A DNA stretch of 64,000 nt from Tractidigestivibacter sp050946515 (GTDB lineage: Bacteria > Actinomycetota > Coriobacteriia > Coriobacteriales > Atopobiaceae), in the NCBI RefSeq assembly GCF_050946515.1, contig NZ_JBMNUX010000002.1, forward strand, positions 178,065 through 242,064, given 5' to 3'. Numbering within the stretch: position 1 is the first letter of the stretch; each line of letters begins with the position of its first letter. The position numbers were made by a program, and so were the translations under genes. Of this stretch, positions 25,121 to 34,700 are shown piece by piece. A model generated the notes under the pieces. That model was not told the origin of the DNA, made no database searches, and saw nothing but the letters and a program-made list of their open reading frames with translations.

Positions 25121-26995
25121 CTAATTCTCAGAGAAGGTCCTCCAGAACGATCCATTGTTGGGACGATCGTCCGGTCCGTGCCTATCGGACGCGTCATGGC
25201 GCCCAGAGCCGCCACGACCATCCTCGAGCGCATCGTTCATGAGACCTCCCGTCATAGAGAGGTCGCGAAGATAGCCAAGAACCTCGTCAACATCAGGCTG
25301 GCGCGCGCTGGAATTCGTCTGGTCAGCCGCTGCGTCTGGAGAGACGCCCAGCTCTTCTAAGAAGTCGCGAAGGTCCTGTGCGGCATCCTCCTCAGAGCTC
25401 TTCATGCGCTCTTCCTGAGGACGGAAGCGGTCGCTCCACGCAAAGCCAAGCGGCTGGTTGAGCTCTTCAAGCGTCTTGGACGACGCCACAAGCGAAATGC
25501 CCGTTCCCCTGCGCGAAGGCTCGGTAGAGCCAAGCGCGGCGATAATGGCGCTGACGACCTCTTCGTGACCGCACTTGTCGACAACTTCCGAAAGCGGAAG
25601 TTCCCACTCGATGTAGCTTGCCAAGACATAGTCAAGAAATTTGATGCGCTCGGCCGCCGTTATGCCGCACTCCTCAAGACCAGCGACGGAAGGAGCCTCA
25701 AGAAGGGCGAATGCCCGCTGAGGGATGACTGGCGAAATGGTGTTTCTAAAGTGCGCAAGCTCGATGATGTCGGAGAAGTACACGTCCCCGAACGGCATCA
25801 CGCCGCGAACCACGCCAGCGGCGCCTCCCTCGCCCAGAGCAAGGCTTGTCTTGTCAAGCGACGAGAGCACGATGGCGTCGTTCTCGCGAGCAAGCGACTT
25901 CAGATGGGCGCAGGCAAGGTCGCGCGCAAGCTCTGCGTCTGGAGAAAGCGCCGAGATGGGCAGCTCGCGCGTCGTGAGCCTGAGGTTTTGAGCGACGGTA
26001 CGGCTGACCATGTCACGGCCATCTCCAAGACCGGTGAGCACAAGGCCGAAGACGTTGGTGGGCCCAAGGGCGTCGGTAGCCAAGGCTGCGACCGCGCAGG
26101 ACGAAAGCGTTCCGTCGAGCAGAACGGCCGCCTTGTTGGTGCCAAGTTCCCCAGCAAGGCCAGCGAGACCAAAGCTCAGAGCATTCCAGCTCACGAGCAT
26201 GCGGTCGGCGACCTCAGGTGAGATGGGCGCCATCAGCGGGCCCTCGAAGGAGGGGTCGATGTCGCACAGCATGACAGCTTGCTCAAACGATGGCGCCTGG
26301 GCCGCAATCTCGCCCCATGGGGTAACCGCGAAGCTCGATCCGGCGAAGACCTCGCATCCATAGGTGCCAAGAGACCCCACTCCCACGAGCCATGCGCCGA
26401 GGTCTTCCGCGTCGTCGAGGAAGGTGCCGTCGCCAAGCGAGGAGCCCATGACCGAGAGGTTGTCGTCCATCGCAAAAGACATGCTCGAGATGAACAGCAG
26501 CACGTCGACGCTTTCCTGCGAGGCGGCAAACTCGTCGATGCCGTCATAGTCAAAGGCCACGCCAAAGCTGACGCCGCCAAACCGGAACACAGGGAGCGCT
26601 GCCTGACCGCCGAAGGATGCTTCGTCCTGCTCGCCTTTGTTGGACACGTCGGCGGCAAAGCGACGAAGAGACGCCTCGAGAACCACGGCCTCGAGGTTCC
26701 CGTCGCTGATGAGGACCGCTTCTGGGAAAAAGCTCTCGCCCATTGAGATTGAGATAGGCACCAGGCAAGCGCATGCGGCGCGTGACGCAAGGTCATCGAG
26801 CGCCGACTCAATGTCGAGAAGGAAGCCCTCCTGGCTCGGCGTCGAAGTTGCCATCGCCCCAGTCAGAGCCGCAAAGGGAAAGACAACCAAGTCAGCGCCC
26901 TGCTCTTTTGCCTGCTTTGCCGCGTCGACCATACGGTCGACGGTGTCGGAAAGATCTCCGGCTGTGGTTCTCAGCTGCGCGACGGCAAGTCTCAT
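25121..26995 (-). CDS. NAD-synthetase-like protein with lost catalytic motifs (probable pseudoenzyme)
   Basis: 624 residues with the overall plan of glutamine-dependent NAD synthetase: an N-terminal nitrilase-like domain (1-255) and a synthetase-like domain (about 260-520), then a disordered acidic/His-Gly-rich tail. Every catalytic signature checked is replaced. The nitrilase Glu of FPE is Phe41 (VVFPFAALTG), the Lys region reads SMSFAMDDNL, and the Cys of ICED is gone (VAFDYDGID, 146-154). The ATP loop SGGxDS becomes LLDGTLSS (292-299), and the GTGNKSE segment becomes LSSLDKTSLALGEGG. The frame has no stops or frameshifts and has a clear AGGGGAGAG site, so it is kept and expressed, perhaps with a structural or regulatory job. 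A divergent active enzyme of another kind cannot be excluded. Confidence 0.75.
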   Translation of the reverse strand: MRLAVAQLRTTAGDLSDTVDRMVDAAKQAKEQGADLVVFPFAALTGAMATSTPSQEGFLLDIESALDDLASRAACACLVPISISMGESFFPEAVLISDGNLEAVVLEASLRRFAADVSNKGEQDEASFGGQAALPVFRFGGVSFGVAFDYDGIDEFAASQESVDVLLFISSMSFAMDDNLSVMGSSLGDGTFLDDAEDLGAWLVGVGSLGTYGCEVFAGSSFAVTPWGEIAAQAPSFEQAVMLCDIDPSFEGPLMAPISPEVADRMLVSWNALSFGLAGLAGELGTNKAAVLLDGTLSSCAVAALATDALGPTNVFGLVLTGLGDGRDMVSRTVAQNLRLTTRELPISALSPDAELARDLACAHLKSLARENDAIVLSSLDKTSLALGEGGAAGVVRGVMPFGDVYFSDIIELAHFRNTISPVIPQRAFALLEAPSVAGLEECGITAAERIKFLDYVLASYIEWELPLSEVVDKCGHEEVVSAIIAALGSTEPSRRGTGISLVASSKTLEELNQPLGFAWSDRFRPQEERMKSSEEDAAQDLRDFLEELGVSPDAAADQTNSSARQPDVDEVLGYLRDLSMTGGLMNDALEDGRGGSGRHDASDRHGPDDRPNNGSFWRTFSEN

Positions 26996-27127
26996 CCGTC
27001 TCTCCCCTCTCTTGGCGCTTCGGCGCCACGTGATGCAATCCGCCCTCCGTCGCCAGATGCCCTTCTAGGGGCGGGGCGAACGGAGGGCGAGAAGCTCCAA
27101 AGCCGCAGAAGCGGCAAAAGTCAGACC

Positions 27128-27505
27128 TTAAAGCTCGGCCTTCCAGAGACCATGAAGGTTGCAGTATGCATAGACGCTAACCTTGCCGGCACCCTTGTGG
27201 AAGCGCGCCTCGGGCTTGTCCCCAGCCTTCAGGTAGCGAACGACGGTCTTCTCGTCGTCGGTGTAGAGAATCCACTCGATGAGGTGCTCGGCGGTCATGG
27301 GGTGATCGACCTCGCCCACATGGGCAACAACGGCATCCCCATCAACGGTAAGCACGGGGACGTGCTTCTCGACTGCCGCGTCGGTGGAGCCGGCAACTAG
27401 GAGCTCCATGGGCTCTCCACAGCAAACGGGATTGACTCCGCCGTCCTTCACGACAACCACGATGTTTCCGCAATGGTTGCAACGGTAGATCTTGATGTCT
27501 GCCAT
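27128..27505 (-). CDS. dfx: Desulfoferrodoxin (superoxide reductase, two iron centres)
   Basis: 125-residue protein that reduces superoxide to peroxide without making oxygen, typical of anaerobes. Both centres are intact: the desulforedoxin Fe(Cys)4 site is Cys9, Cys12, Cys28, Cys29, and the catalytic Fe(His)4Cys site is His48, His68, His74, Cys115 and His118 (CNLHGLW), with Glu47-Lys in EKHVPV near the active iron. The ATG at 27505 has AGAGGAACTGG upstream; a longer in-frame start is unlikely. A ten-base-pair hairpin (27041-27050 with 27080-27089) lies downstream but has no clear T-run. Confidence 0.97.
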   Translation of the reverse strand: MADIKIYRCNHCGNIVVVVKDGGVNPVCCGEPMELLVAGSTDAAVEKHVPVLTVDGDAVVAHVGEVDHPMTAEHLIEWILYTDDEKTVVRYLKAGDKPEARFHKGAGKVSVYAYCNLHGLWKAEL

Positions 27506-27661
27506 ACCAGTTCCTCTCTCTTTCATCTAGGCACGACGCCGCTCGGCGTCCCTCGGCGGACGCAGCGCGCTCGCCTTCTTCTCTATTGTCCCCTTCGGGC
27601 GGTGCCTTCATACCGACAATATTGTTACTAATCCACTTTCATTTTCGAACGGAAGCAGCCC

Positions 27662-30600
27662 CTACGCCAGACGCACTTCACCCATGTTCCCGACAAAGTC
27701 GACGACCTCGGCCATCATGACCATGTTGTGCGCATCGACGTGCGTTGGAATCTCCATGCGCATGGTGGTGCCGCTTGACCCGTGAACGCGCAGCTCGACG
27801 TGGTCAAGACCTGGGTAGCGACCAAAGATCTCGCTCAGGCTGTTGATGCGACCTTGGGTCATGCGATTTGCGGGGAGGTTGATCTCGAGCACCGAAGGGC
27901 GGTTGGTCTTGTCGTTGAGCTCCATCGACTCTACGGACGAGCAGATGATCTGATCGCCACGATCGCCGCGCTCGAGCTTGCCCGTCACCTTGACAAAGAT
28001 GTCGCCCGCGCTCTCGCCTGTCTCTTCATCGACCTCGCCGGCCAGAACTGAGGCGCACTCCTTGTAGGTCTTGGGGAACACCACGAGGCTGATTTCGCCT
28101 TCCATGTCCTCCAAGGTCGCAATTGCCATGGCGTCGCCATTTTTTGTCGTCTTCTTCTGAACCGAGGTGATCATTCCGGCAAGGCGGATGGTCTTCCCAT
28201 CAGGAACCTTGTACGACTCAGTCGTCGCGCCCGTCTGCGCGTCAACGACCTCCTCGGAGACGGAGAGGTCGGAAATCGTGTAGTCACGAGCCTTCGAGAG
28301 CGCGTATTCGTAGGGCCGGAGCGGGTGGTCAGAGACGTACAGGCCAAGCACCTCGTGCTCTTGGGCAAGCTTGATGTGGCGGTCCCACTCCACTCCATCA
28401 GGAGCCGGCACCTCCTCTTGGAAGCCCGAGCCGTCGACGTCGCCAAACATGTCGAACATCGAGATCTGCCCCGTGGCTCGTTCGCGCTGGCGGCGTGCGG
28501 CGGAGTCGATGATGTTCTCGGGGTTGTTCTTGTCGACAAAGTGCATGAGCTGCATGCGCGTGTAGCCCGTCGAGTCGAAGGCGCCTGCCTTTATCAGGGC
28601 CTCGACGACGCGACGGTTGGCCTCGCTGGAATCGACGCGGTCGACAAAGTCGTGCAGCGTCGAGAAGGAGCCGCCCTTGGATCGCTCCTCCATGATGCAC
28701 TCGCCCACGCCGGCGCCCACGCCTCGGATGCCGGCGAAGCCAAAGCGGATGCCGTCAGGGGTTGCCGTGAAGTCCTTGCCGGACTCGTTGATGTCAGGGG
28801 GAAGTACCTGGATGCCCTCGTGACGGCAGGCCGTGACGTAGTGGACGATCTTGTCGGTCTTGCCCATGTAGCTTGTGAGGACAGAGGCCATGTACTCCTT
28901 GGGGAAGTAGGCCTTGAGCCAAGCGGTCTGCATGACGAGGATGGCGTAGCCCGCGGAGTGCGACTTGTTGAACGCGTAGGACGCGAACTCGAGGACGTTC
29001 TCCCAGATTTCCTGCGCGACCTCGCGCTTGTAGCCGTTGGCGACAGCGCCGTTCATCCAGTGGTCATAGATGGTCTCGTCGGCACCCGTGGCCTCCCAGT
29101 GGAACACCTGGTCGGTCAGCATCTTGATCTTCTTCTTGGCCACCGGCTTTCTCATGCGCGAGTCGGACTCGCCGGCCGTGAATCCCGACATCTTCATCGA
29201 AATCTGCATGACCTGCTCCTGGTAGACCATGGTGCCGTAGGTCTCCTCCAGGATTGGCTTCAGGCGATCGTCGTAGTAGGTGATCTCTTCTTGCCCGTGC
29301 ATGCGCCTTATGTAGCTGTCGACCATGCCGGCACCCAGAGGACCCGGGCGGTAGAGGGCGATAAGAGCGACGATCTGCTTGTACTCGGTAGGCTGCATGT
29401 TCTTGATCGTTGCCGTCATGCCTGCGGACTCAACCTGGAAGACACCAGCGGTGTGCCCCTTGCCCAACAGCTCGTAAATCTTGGGGTCAGAGAAGTCAAT
29501 CTTGTCAACGTCAATGTCAACGCAGGTGGCGCCAGGCTTGATGCACTTCTTTACCTGCTCTGGCATGCGGTCGATGTCCGCAACGCTTGGATAGGAGTTG
29601 CGGATGTTGGCAAGCGCCTTGTTGATTACCGTAAGGGTGCGCAAGCCCAGAAAGTCCATCTTGAGCAGGCCCATGTCTGCGACCGAATGGCCCTCGTACT
29701 GGGTGATGGTGACGTTGCCCTTGGTGTCGAGCTTGGTGGGCACGTGGTCGGTGACCGGCGTGGGCGCGATCAGCGTGGCGCAGGCGTGCACTCCCTCGCC
29801 GCGCATGTAGCCCTCTATGGAGAGGGCAGCATCGATGATGCGGCGGGCATCAGGGTCTTTGTTGTAGGCCTCCTCGAAGTCGGGCGAGTACTGGTCGGGG
29901 TGCTTGTCATTCTTGTGGAGAGCATTCGAAAGCGACAGCTTTGGGTCGTTGGAGAGCATCTTCGAGAGCTTCTGGCCCATGTAGACCGGGAAGCCCAGAA
30001 CGCGGTTTGCGTCGTTTATCGCCTGCTTGGCCTTGATTGTGGAGTACGTGATGACCTTGCAGACGTGGTCCTCGCCGTAGACGTCGCGCACGTGCTGCAG
30101 GACGTCCTGAAGGTGCTCGTCGTCGAAGTCCATGTCGATATCGGGCATCTCCGAGCGCTGCGGGGAGAGGAAGCGCTCGAACATCAGGCCGTTCTCGAGC
30201 GGGTCGAAGTTGGTGATGTTCATGGCATAGGCCACGATGGCGCCGGCAGCCGATCCGCGGCCCGGGCCCACGCCGATGCCGTTGTCCTTTGCCCACTGAA
30301 CATAGTCCTGAACGATCAGGAAGTAGTTCGCAAAGCCCTTCTCGGTGATGATCTTGTACTCGTGCTCGAAGCGCTCCTGAACGTTGATGCCATTGATGGT
30401 GACGTTTTTCCAATCGTCGCCATAGCGTTTGGCCAGGCCCTTCTCGCACTCCTCGCGGAAGCGCTCGTCGGCCGTCTCGCCCGGGCGAAGGCCAGGGTAT
30501 TCGGGCAGGTACATGCTCGTCCAGTCAAGCTCGTAGTCGCACTTGTCGGCAACTTCGAGGGTGTTGTCGCAAGCCTCGGGGCACCACGAGAAGAGCTCGC

Positions 30601-31564
30601 GCATCTCCTCCTCGCTCTTCATGTAGAACTCGGTGCCCTCCATGCGCATGCGGTTGGGGTCATCGAGCGTCGTGCCCTTGCCGATGCAAGAGAGGATGTC
30701 CTGCGTGGTGGCGTCGTCGCGCGTGAGGTAGTGGATGTCGTTGGTGGCGACCACCTTGATGCCCATCTCGTGGGCCATCTTGACCAGGTACTCGTCGAGC
30801 TTGCGGTCATCCCAGCCATTGCGGAACGTCAGGCCGTGGTCCTGGATCTCAAGATAGAAGTCGTCGCCAAAGATGTCGTGGAACTGCTCGGCCCAGTCGC
30901 GCGCTTGGTCGAACTCGCCGTCCAAGATGCACTGCTGGATGATGCCCTGCACGCAGGCGCTCTGGCAGATGAGGCCCTCGTGGTACTGGCGCAGCATGTT
31001 GATGGTGGTATGGGGCTTGCCGTAGTACATCATCTCGTGACCGGCGGCCTCGGACATGCACTTGACGAGGTTGTGGTAGCCCGTGGAGTTCTTGGCGAGA
31101 AGGATCAGGTGGTAGCGCTTCTCGCGCTTGCCACGCTCGACGTGGTCTCCGGGAATGAAATATGCCTCGCAGCCAAAGATGGGCTTGATCTTGAGTCGCG
31201 GTCTGTTTGCGGCCACCTCTTTGAGGTCGTGGCCACTCTCTTCCCACACGTTGACGTCCGAGGCCCACTGGTCGTGCACGCGATCGAAGTAGTCAGCGTC
31301 ATCCGGATCGGGATCGGGCTCTTCAAGATCCCAGTCCTTCCTAAAGCACTCCATGTCGTGACGCCACTGCTTCATGTTCTTCTGCGCGTCATTGTACTTG
31401 CGGCATTCCAGGTCAAGGTCAGGGATGCCAAACATGTATCCGTGGTCCGTCAGGGCGACGGCAGGCATGTTGAGGTCAATGGCGCGCTTGACGAGGTCGC
31501 TGATGCGCGTGGCGCCATCGAGGATCGAGTAGTCTGAGTGGTTGTGAAGGTGTACGAATGCCAT
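27662..31564 (-). CDS. dnaE: DNA polymerase III alpha subunit, DnaE1 type
   Basis: 1300-residue C-family replicative polymerase. The N-terminal PHP domain keeps its metal-site motifs (FVHLHNHSDYSILDGA, ALTDHGYMFG, GCEAY, HLILLAKN), suggesting a potentially active PHP proofreading site as in mycobacterial DnaE1. The polymerase shows PDIDMDFDDEHLQDVL and FASYAFNKSHSAGYAILVMQTAWLKAYFP, followed by HhH, an OB domain (KTIRLAGMITSVQKKTTKNGDAMA) and a C-terminal domain. The length exceeds the usual roughly 1150-1190 because of a strongly acidic insertion at about residues 52-122 within the PHP domain. Transcribed after the addA terminator, on its own. Confidence 0.97.
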   Translation of the reverse strand: MAFVHLHNHSDYSILDGATRISDLVKRAIDLNMPAVALTDHGYMFGIPDLDLECRKYNDAQKNMKQWRHDMECFRKDWDLEEPDPDPDDADYFDRVHDQWASDVNVWEESGHDLKEVAANRPRLKIKPIFGCEAYFIPGDHVERGKREKRYHLILLAKNSTGYHNLVKCMSEAAGHEMMYYGKPHTTINMLRQYHEGLICQSACVQGIIQQCILDGEFDQARDWAEQFHDIFGDDFYLEIQDHGLTFRNGWDDRKLDEYLVKMAHEMGIKVVATNDIHYLTRDDATTQDILSCIGKGTTLDDPNRMRMEGTEFYMKSEEEMRELFSWCPEACDNTLEVADKCDYELDWTSMYLPEYPGLRPGETADERFREECEKGLAKRYGDDWKNVTINGINVQERFEHEYKIITEKGFANYFLIVQDYVQWAKDNGIGVGPGRGSAAGAIVAYAMNITNFDPLENGLMFERFLSPQRSEMPDIDMDFDDEHLQDVLQHVRDVYGEDHVCKVITYSTIKAKQAINDANRVLGFPVYMGQKLSKMLSNDPKLSLSNALHKNDKHPDQYSPDFEEAYNKDPDARRIIDAALSIEGYMRGEGVHACATLIAPTPVTDHVPTKLDTKGNVTITQYEGHSVADMGLLKMDFLGLRTLTVINKALANIRNSYPSVADIDRMPEQVKKCIKPGATCVDIDVDKIDFSDPKIYELLGKGHTAGVFQVESAGMTATIKNMQPTEYKQIVALIALYRPGPLGAGMVDSYIRRMHGQEEITYYDDRLKPILEETYGTMVYQEQVMQISMKMSGFTAGESDSRMRKPVAKKKIKMLTDQVFHWEATGADETIYDHWMNGAVANGYKREVAQEIWENVLEFASYAFNKSHSAGYAILVMQTAWLKAYFPKEYMASVLTSYMGKTDKIVHYVTACRHEGIQVLPPDINESGKDFTATPDGIRFGFAGIRGVGAGVGECIMEERSKGGSFSTLHDFVDRVDSSEANRRVVEALIKAGAFDSTGYTRMQLMHFVDKNNPENIIDSAARRQRERATGQISMFDMFGDVDGSGFQEEVPAPDGVEWDRHIKLAQEHEVLGLYVSDHPLRPYEYALSKARDYTISDLSVSEEVVDAQTGATTESYKVPDGKTIRLAGMITSVQKKTTKNGDAMAIATLEDMEGEISLVVFPKTYKECASVLAGEVDEETGESAGDIFVKVTGKLERGDRGDQIICSSVESMELNDKTNRPSVLEINLPANRMTQGRINSLSEIFGRYPGLDHVELRVHGSSGTTMRMEIPTHVDAHNMVMMAEVVDFVGNMGEVRLA

Positions 31565-31650
31565 GTCGCTGTCTCCAACCAGGGTGCGGCGAGAGCCGCT
31601 GAATGTTTATCGCTACTAGATTAGCCGATGAGACGGGCGTGGTCGATGAC

Positions 31651-31699
31651 AAAAATTATGCCCGTGAGCTGCGAATTCTCGCATCTTCGCAGCTCACGG
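31651..31699 (-). terminator. Rho-independent terminator after addA
   Basis: Fourteen-base-pair perfect stem (31662-31675 with 31686-31699), ten-base loop, then GCATAA and five T on the minus strand. Lies between the addA stop and the dnaE start. Confidence 0.8.
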
Positions 31700-31734
31700 A
31701 AGCAAGGAATCTCCATCTGATGATGCCTTGCGCC

Positions 31735-34700
31735 TTACGCGTCAAAGGAGTAGCGCGCCACAAGCGGCTCCGAGCGCATAACGGGGTCCTCTCGCTCAAC
31801 GCAGACGAAGGCGCAGTCCACATGCGCATAGCCCTCGTCCAGAAGCACGTGGGCATAGAACGACGCCTGCATCGCATGGCGTTCACGCACCTGCTGGACG
31901 CTGAGACCCGCATCGCCAGTCTTGTAGTCAACAACCAGGGCGCTCGTCGAACCGTCGTCTGTTGCGAGCAGGTCGATCGCCCCCTCAAGATACTCGCCGT
32001 GCGGAGAGCTGACCTTCTGAAAGAAGGGCACCTCCGCGCTCACGTGGTCATGAGAGAGTGCCTCGCGCCTGATTGATGACCCCTCCCAGCGCGAAAGAGC
32101 AGCACGCAGGCGTCCTGTCGCTCGCTCAGAGAGGTTCCAGAAGGAAGCCATCGAGCGAATGTGGTCGTCGGTTGGCGTGCTTCCGCTCTCGACCATGGAC
32201 TGGGCGAGCTCATGAAACGCTGAGCCAAGGTTCGTGGCGCGGTCAGGATCGTCCGCGAAGGCGGAGCCTTCCTCCTCGGCCTTTCGCTCGCGGGGAACTA
32301 GGTCTTTGCTGCCCTCGCCAAGGCTCTCGGTGGCATGGACGCTCGAATAGCTGAAGACGCCCTCACGAGCTCTCCATGAGCCAACGAGACCGTCAAAGGC
32401 TGCCGGAAGCTCGTAGAGCTGAAACGGCTGAGGGCTCGTTTCGTCCTGGACTGGCTGCTCCGCGTTGCTCTCGTCTTCGTCGTCGTCATCAAGGGTCTTG
32501 ATCTGCGTGCAGTTAAGGGTCGCAGCCTGGGGCTTGCCTGACTTTGACGTGCCATAGGCGAGCTTTGTTGTTCCTTCGAAGGCCGGGTCGATGCCAAGCG
32601 CGCCAAGGACGTCGCCAGCGAGCTTCGAGCGAAACTCTCCGCTCTTGTTTCGCCTGGCGTCAACGCAGAGCACGAGCGCCTCCTCGGCCCTGGTGAGCGC
32701 GACGTAGAGAAGGCGGGCCTTCTCGCGGGCATCAGCCTCTTTGGAGAGGTTGTACTTCTTGAGATAGCGGACGCAGAGCGGCAGTTTACGCGAGCGGTCG
32801 GCGCTTTCCTGAAGCTCTTCGGAGTCGATCTTCTTGAGGTCTTTGCCCAAGTCCTTGTAGGTCTTGTCCTTATCGGAGGAGGGCGGCTTCAGGACAAAGG
32901 GCACGGTGCCGGAAGCGTCGGGGTCAAGCACCTGGACGCCCGTCGAGTCAAAGCGCTCGCTCCAGCACTCTGCTACTGCGCAGACGTTGAACTGCAAGCC
33001 CTTCGAGGCGTGGATGGTCATGACCTCAATCATGCCTCCGTCTCCCTTGCTGGCATCCGCAAGGGTTGCCGGAGGGATCTTGGAGGAGTTGAGCCACCTC
33101 TCAAACTCGACGGCGGCGCGCGCCGGCCCCAGTCCGAGGCTCTCGGTGAGGTCACGGATGTAGCCCACTGCGGCAAGGACGTTTGCCGCGCGGGCGCGCC
33201 CAGAGGGCCCCTGCGTCTCAAGGCGAGAGAGCCAGCCAGAGTCTCGAACCACGTCAGAGCAAATGTCAGCAATGGGACGCTTTCCCACCTGGTCCAACGC
33301 CCGCGAGAGCACCTCGTTGGCACGCTTCAGTCGAGCGGATGGCTGGCGATTGCCATAGAACTCCATGCTCGCAAGGCCTCGGTCGATCCTGCGCTTTGTT
33401 GGCGCGTCGAGCACGTCTTGCTTGCGCGTGCCAAGGTCGCAGAAGTCGTTTGCGTCAAGGCCGAACATCTCGCTTGCCAGAAGCGGGAAGAGCCCCGACT
33501 GCGTGTCTGACGGGTTCGCGAGCGTGTAGAGCAGGTTGCACATGAGCTTGACCTCGCTCGACGAGGAGAACTTTGAGCCTCCCGTGACAACGCACTCCAT
33601 TCCGCGGTCGCGAATGGCGTCAATGTAGATGTCGGAGTTTCCCGTGACGCCCAGAAGCAGCGCCATCTTTCCCGGGGAGACGCCATGGTCGCGATAGCGC
33701 GCGAGGGCGTCGGCCACTTGCGAAGCCATCGCAGCGGCCGCCCCCCTCCTGGTCTTCTGCGAAGGCCCTCCGACGACCTCGACGTCTATGCGAGGCAAAT
33801 CCTTGGCCGCGTAGCCATCCTTTCTCGTGTCGGAGGGGTCAAGGTGCATGAACTCGTCCATCGTGCCGTGGCCGCCATCGCCGCCCGTCGAGACGCGCTC
33901 GACAAACGACAGGACGTCCTCGTGGCTGCGGAAGTTGATGTCAAGGCGATATGACTCGCCCTCCCCCTCCTTGACCTCACGCCCGCGGCGGCGAAAGACG
34001 CTCACGTCCGCTCCACGGAAGCGATAGATGGACTGTTGGGCGTCGCCTACGGTGCAGAGGTGGCTTGCATCCTCGCCCGCCAAGAGCTTGATGAGCGCCA
34101 GCTGCATCTCGTCGGTGTCTTGGAACTCGTCCACCATCACGAGCTTGAAGCGGCCGGCATAGTCTTGGCGCACCTCTTCGCTTCCTTGGACAGCGGAAAG
34201 CGCAAGGCGCACGAGGTCCTCGTAGTCAAGGACATTCTCCTGCCGCTTGAGCTGGTCGTAGTTGTCCTCGGCGAGAAGGGCAAGCTTTGCCAGGCTCTCC
34301 GCATACGGCGACACCTGCAAGAAGCACGCCTCGCACCTCGCGAGCGCGCGGGCTGACTTCGCCGCGACAAGCGCCTCCTTTGCGCCGGCGGCGATGTTTC
34401 CGGGAAGCGTGGGGGCAAGGGCGGAAAGCGCCTCCGCGGGCGTCCTCTTTGAGGGAGGAAGCTCGCCGAAGCCCTGGGCGGCCTCGATGGCCGCAGAGAG
34501 CTTCCCTTTGGCAGAGGCGCTCAGCTTGGGGACAGCCATGGTCTCCTCGAGGCGCGCGAGGTAATCGTTCATAGCCTCGCGGAGGGCAGAGCCATCAGGC
34601 TCTGCGGCCACAAGAGAGCTGACGCCACCGGGAAGGGCATGGCCCTTCTCGAGGAGCATCTTAATGAGGCCGAAGGCGCCGGAGTCGCCAAAGTTGCCCG

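Noticed and set aside
27041..27089. Hairpin CGCCCTCCGT/ACGGAGGGCG as a terminator for dfx
   Set aside because: The stem is good, but no T-run follows on the minus strand, so it was not listed as a terminator.
28325..31537. Very long open frame on the plus strand (about 1070 codons) opposite dnaE
   Set aside because: It is an antisense shadow of a high-GC gene; the translation is Val/Leu/Asp/His-rich with no domains, while the minus strand encodes a complete DnaE.
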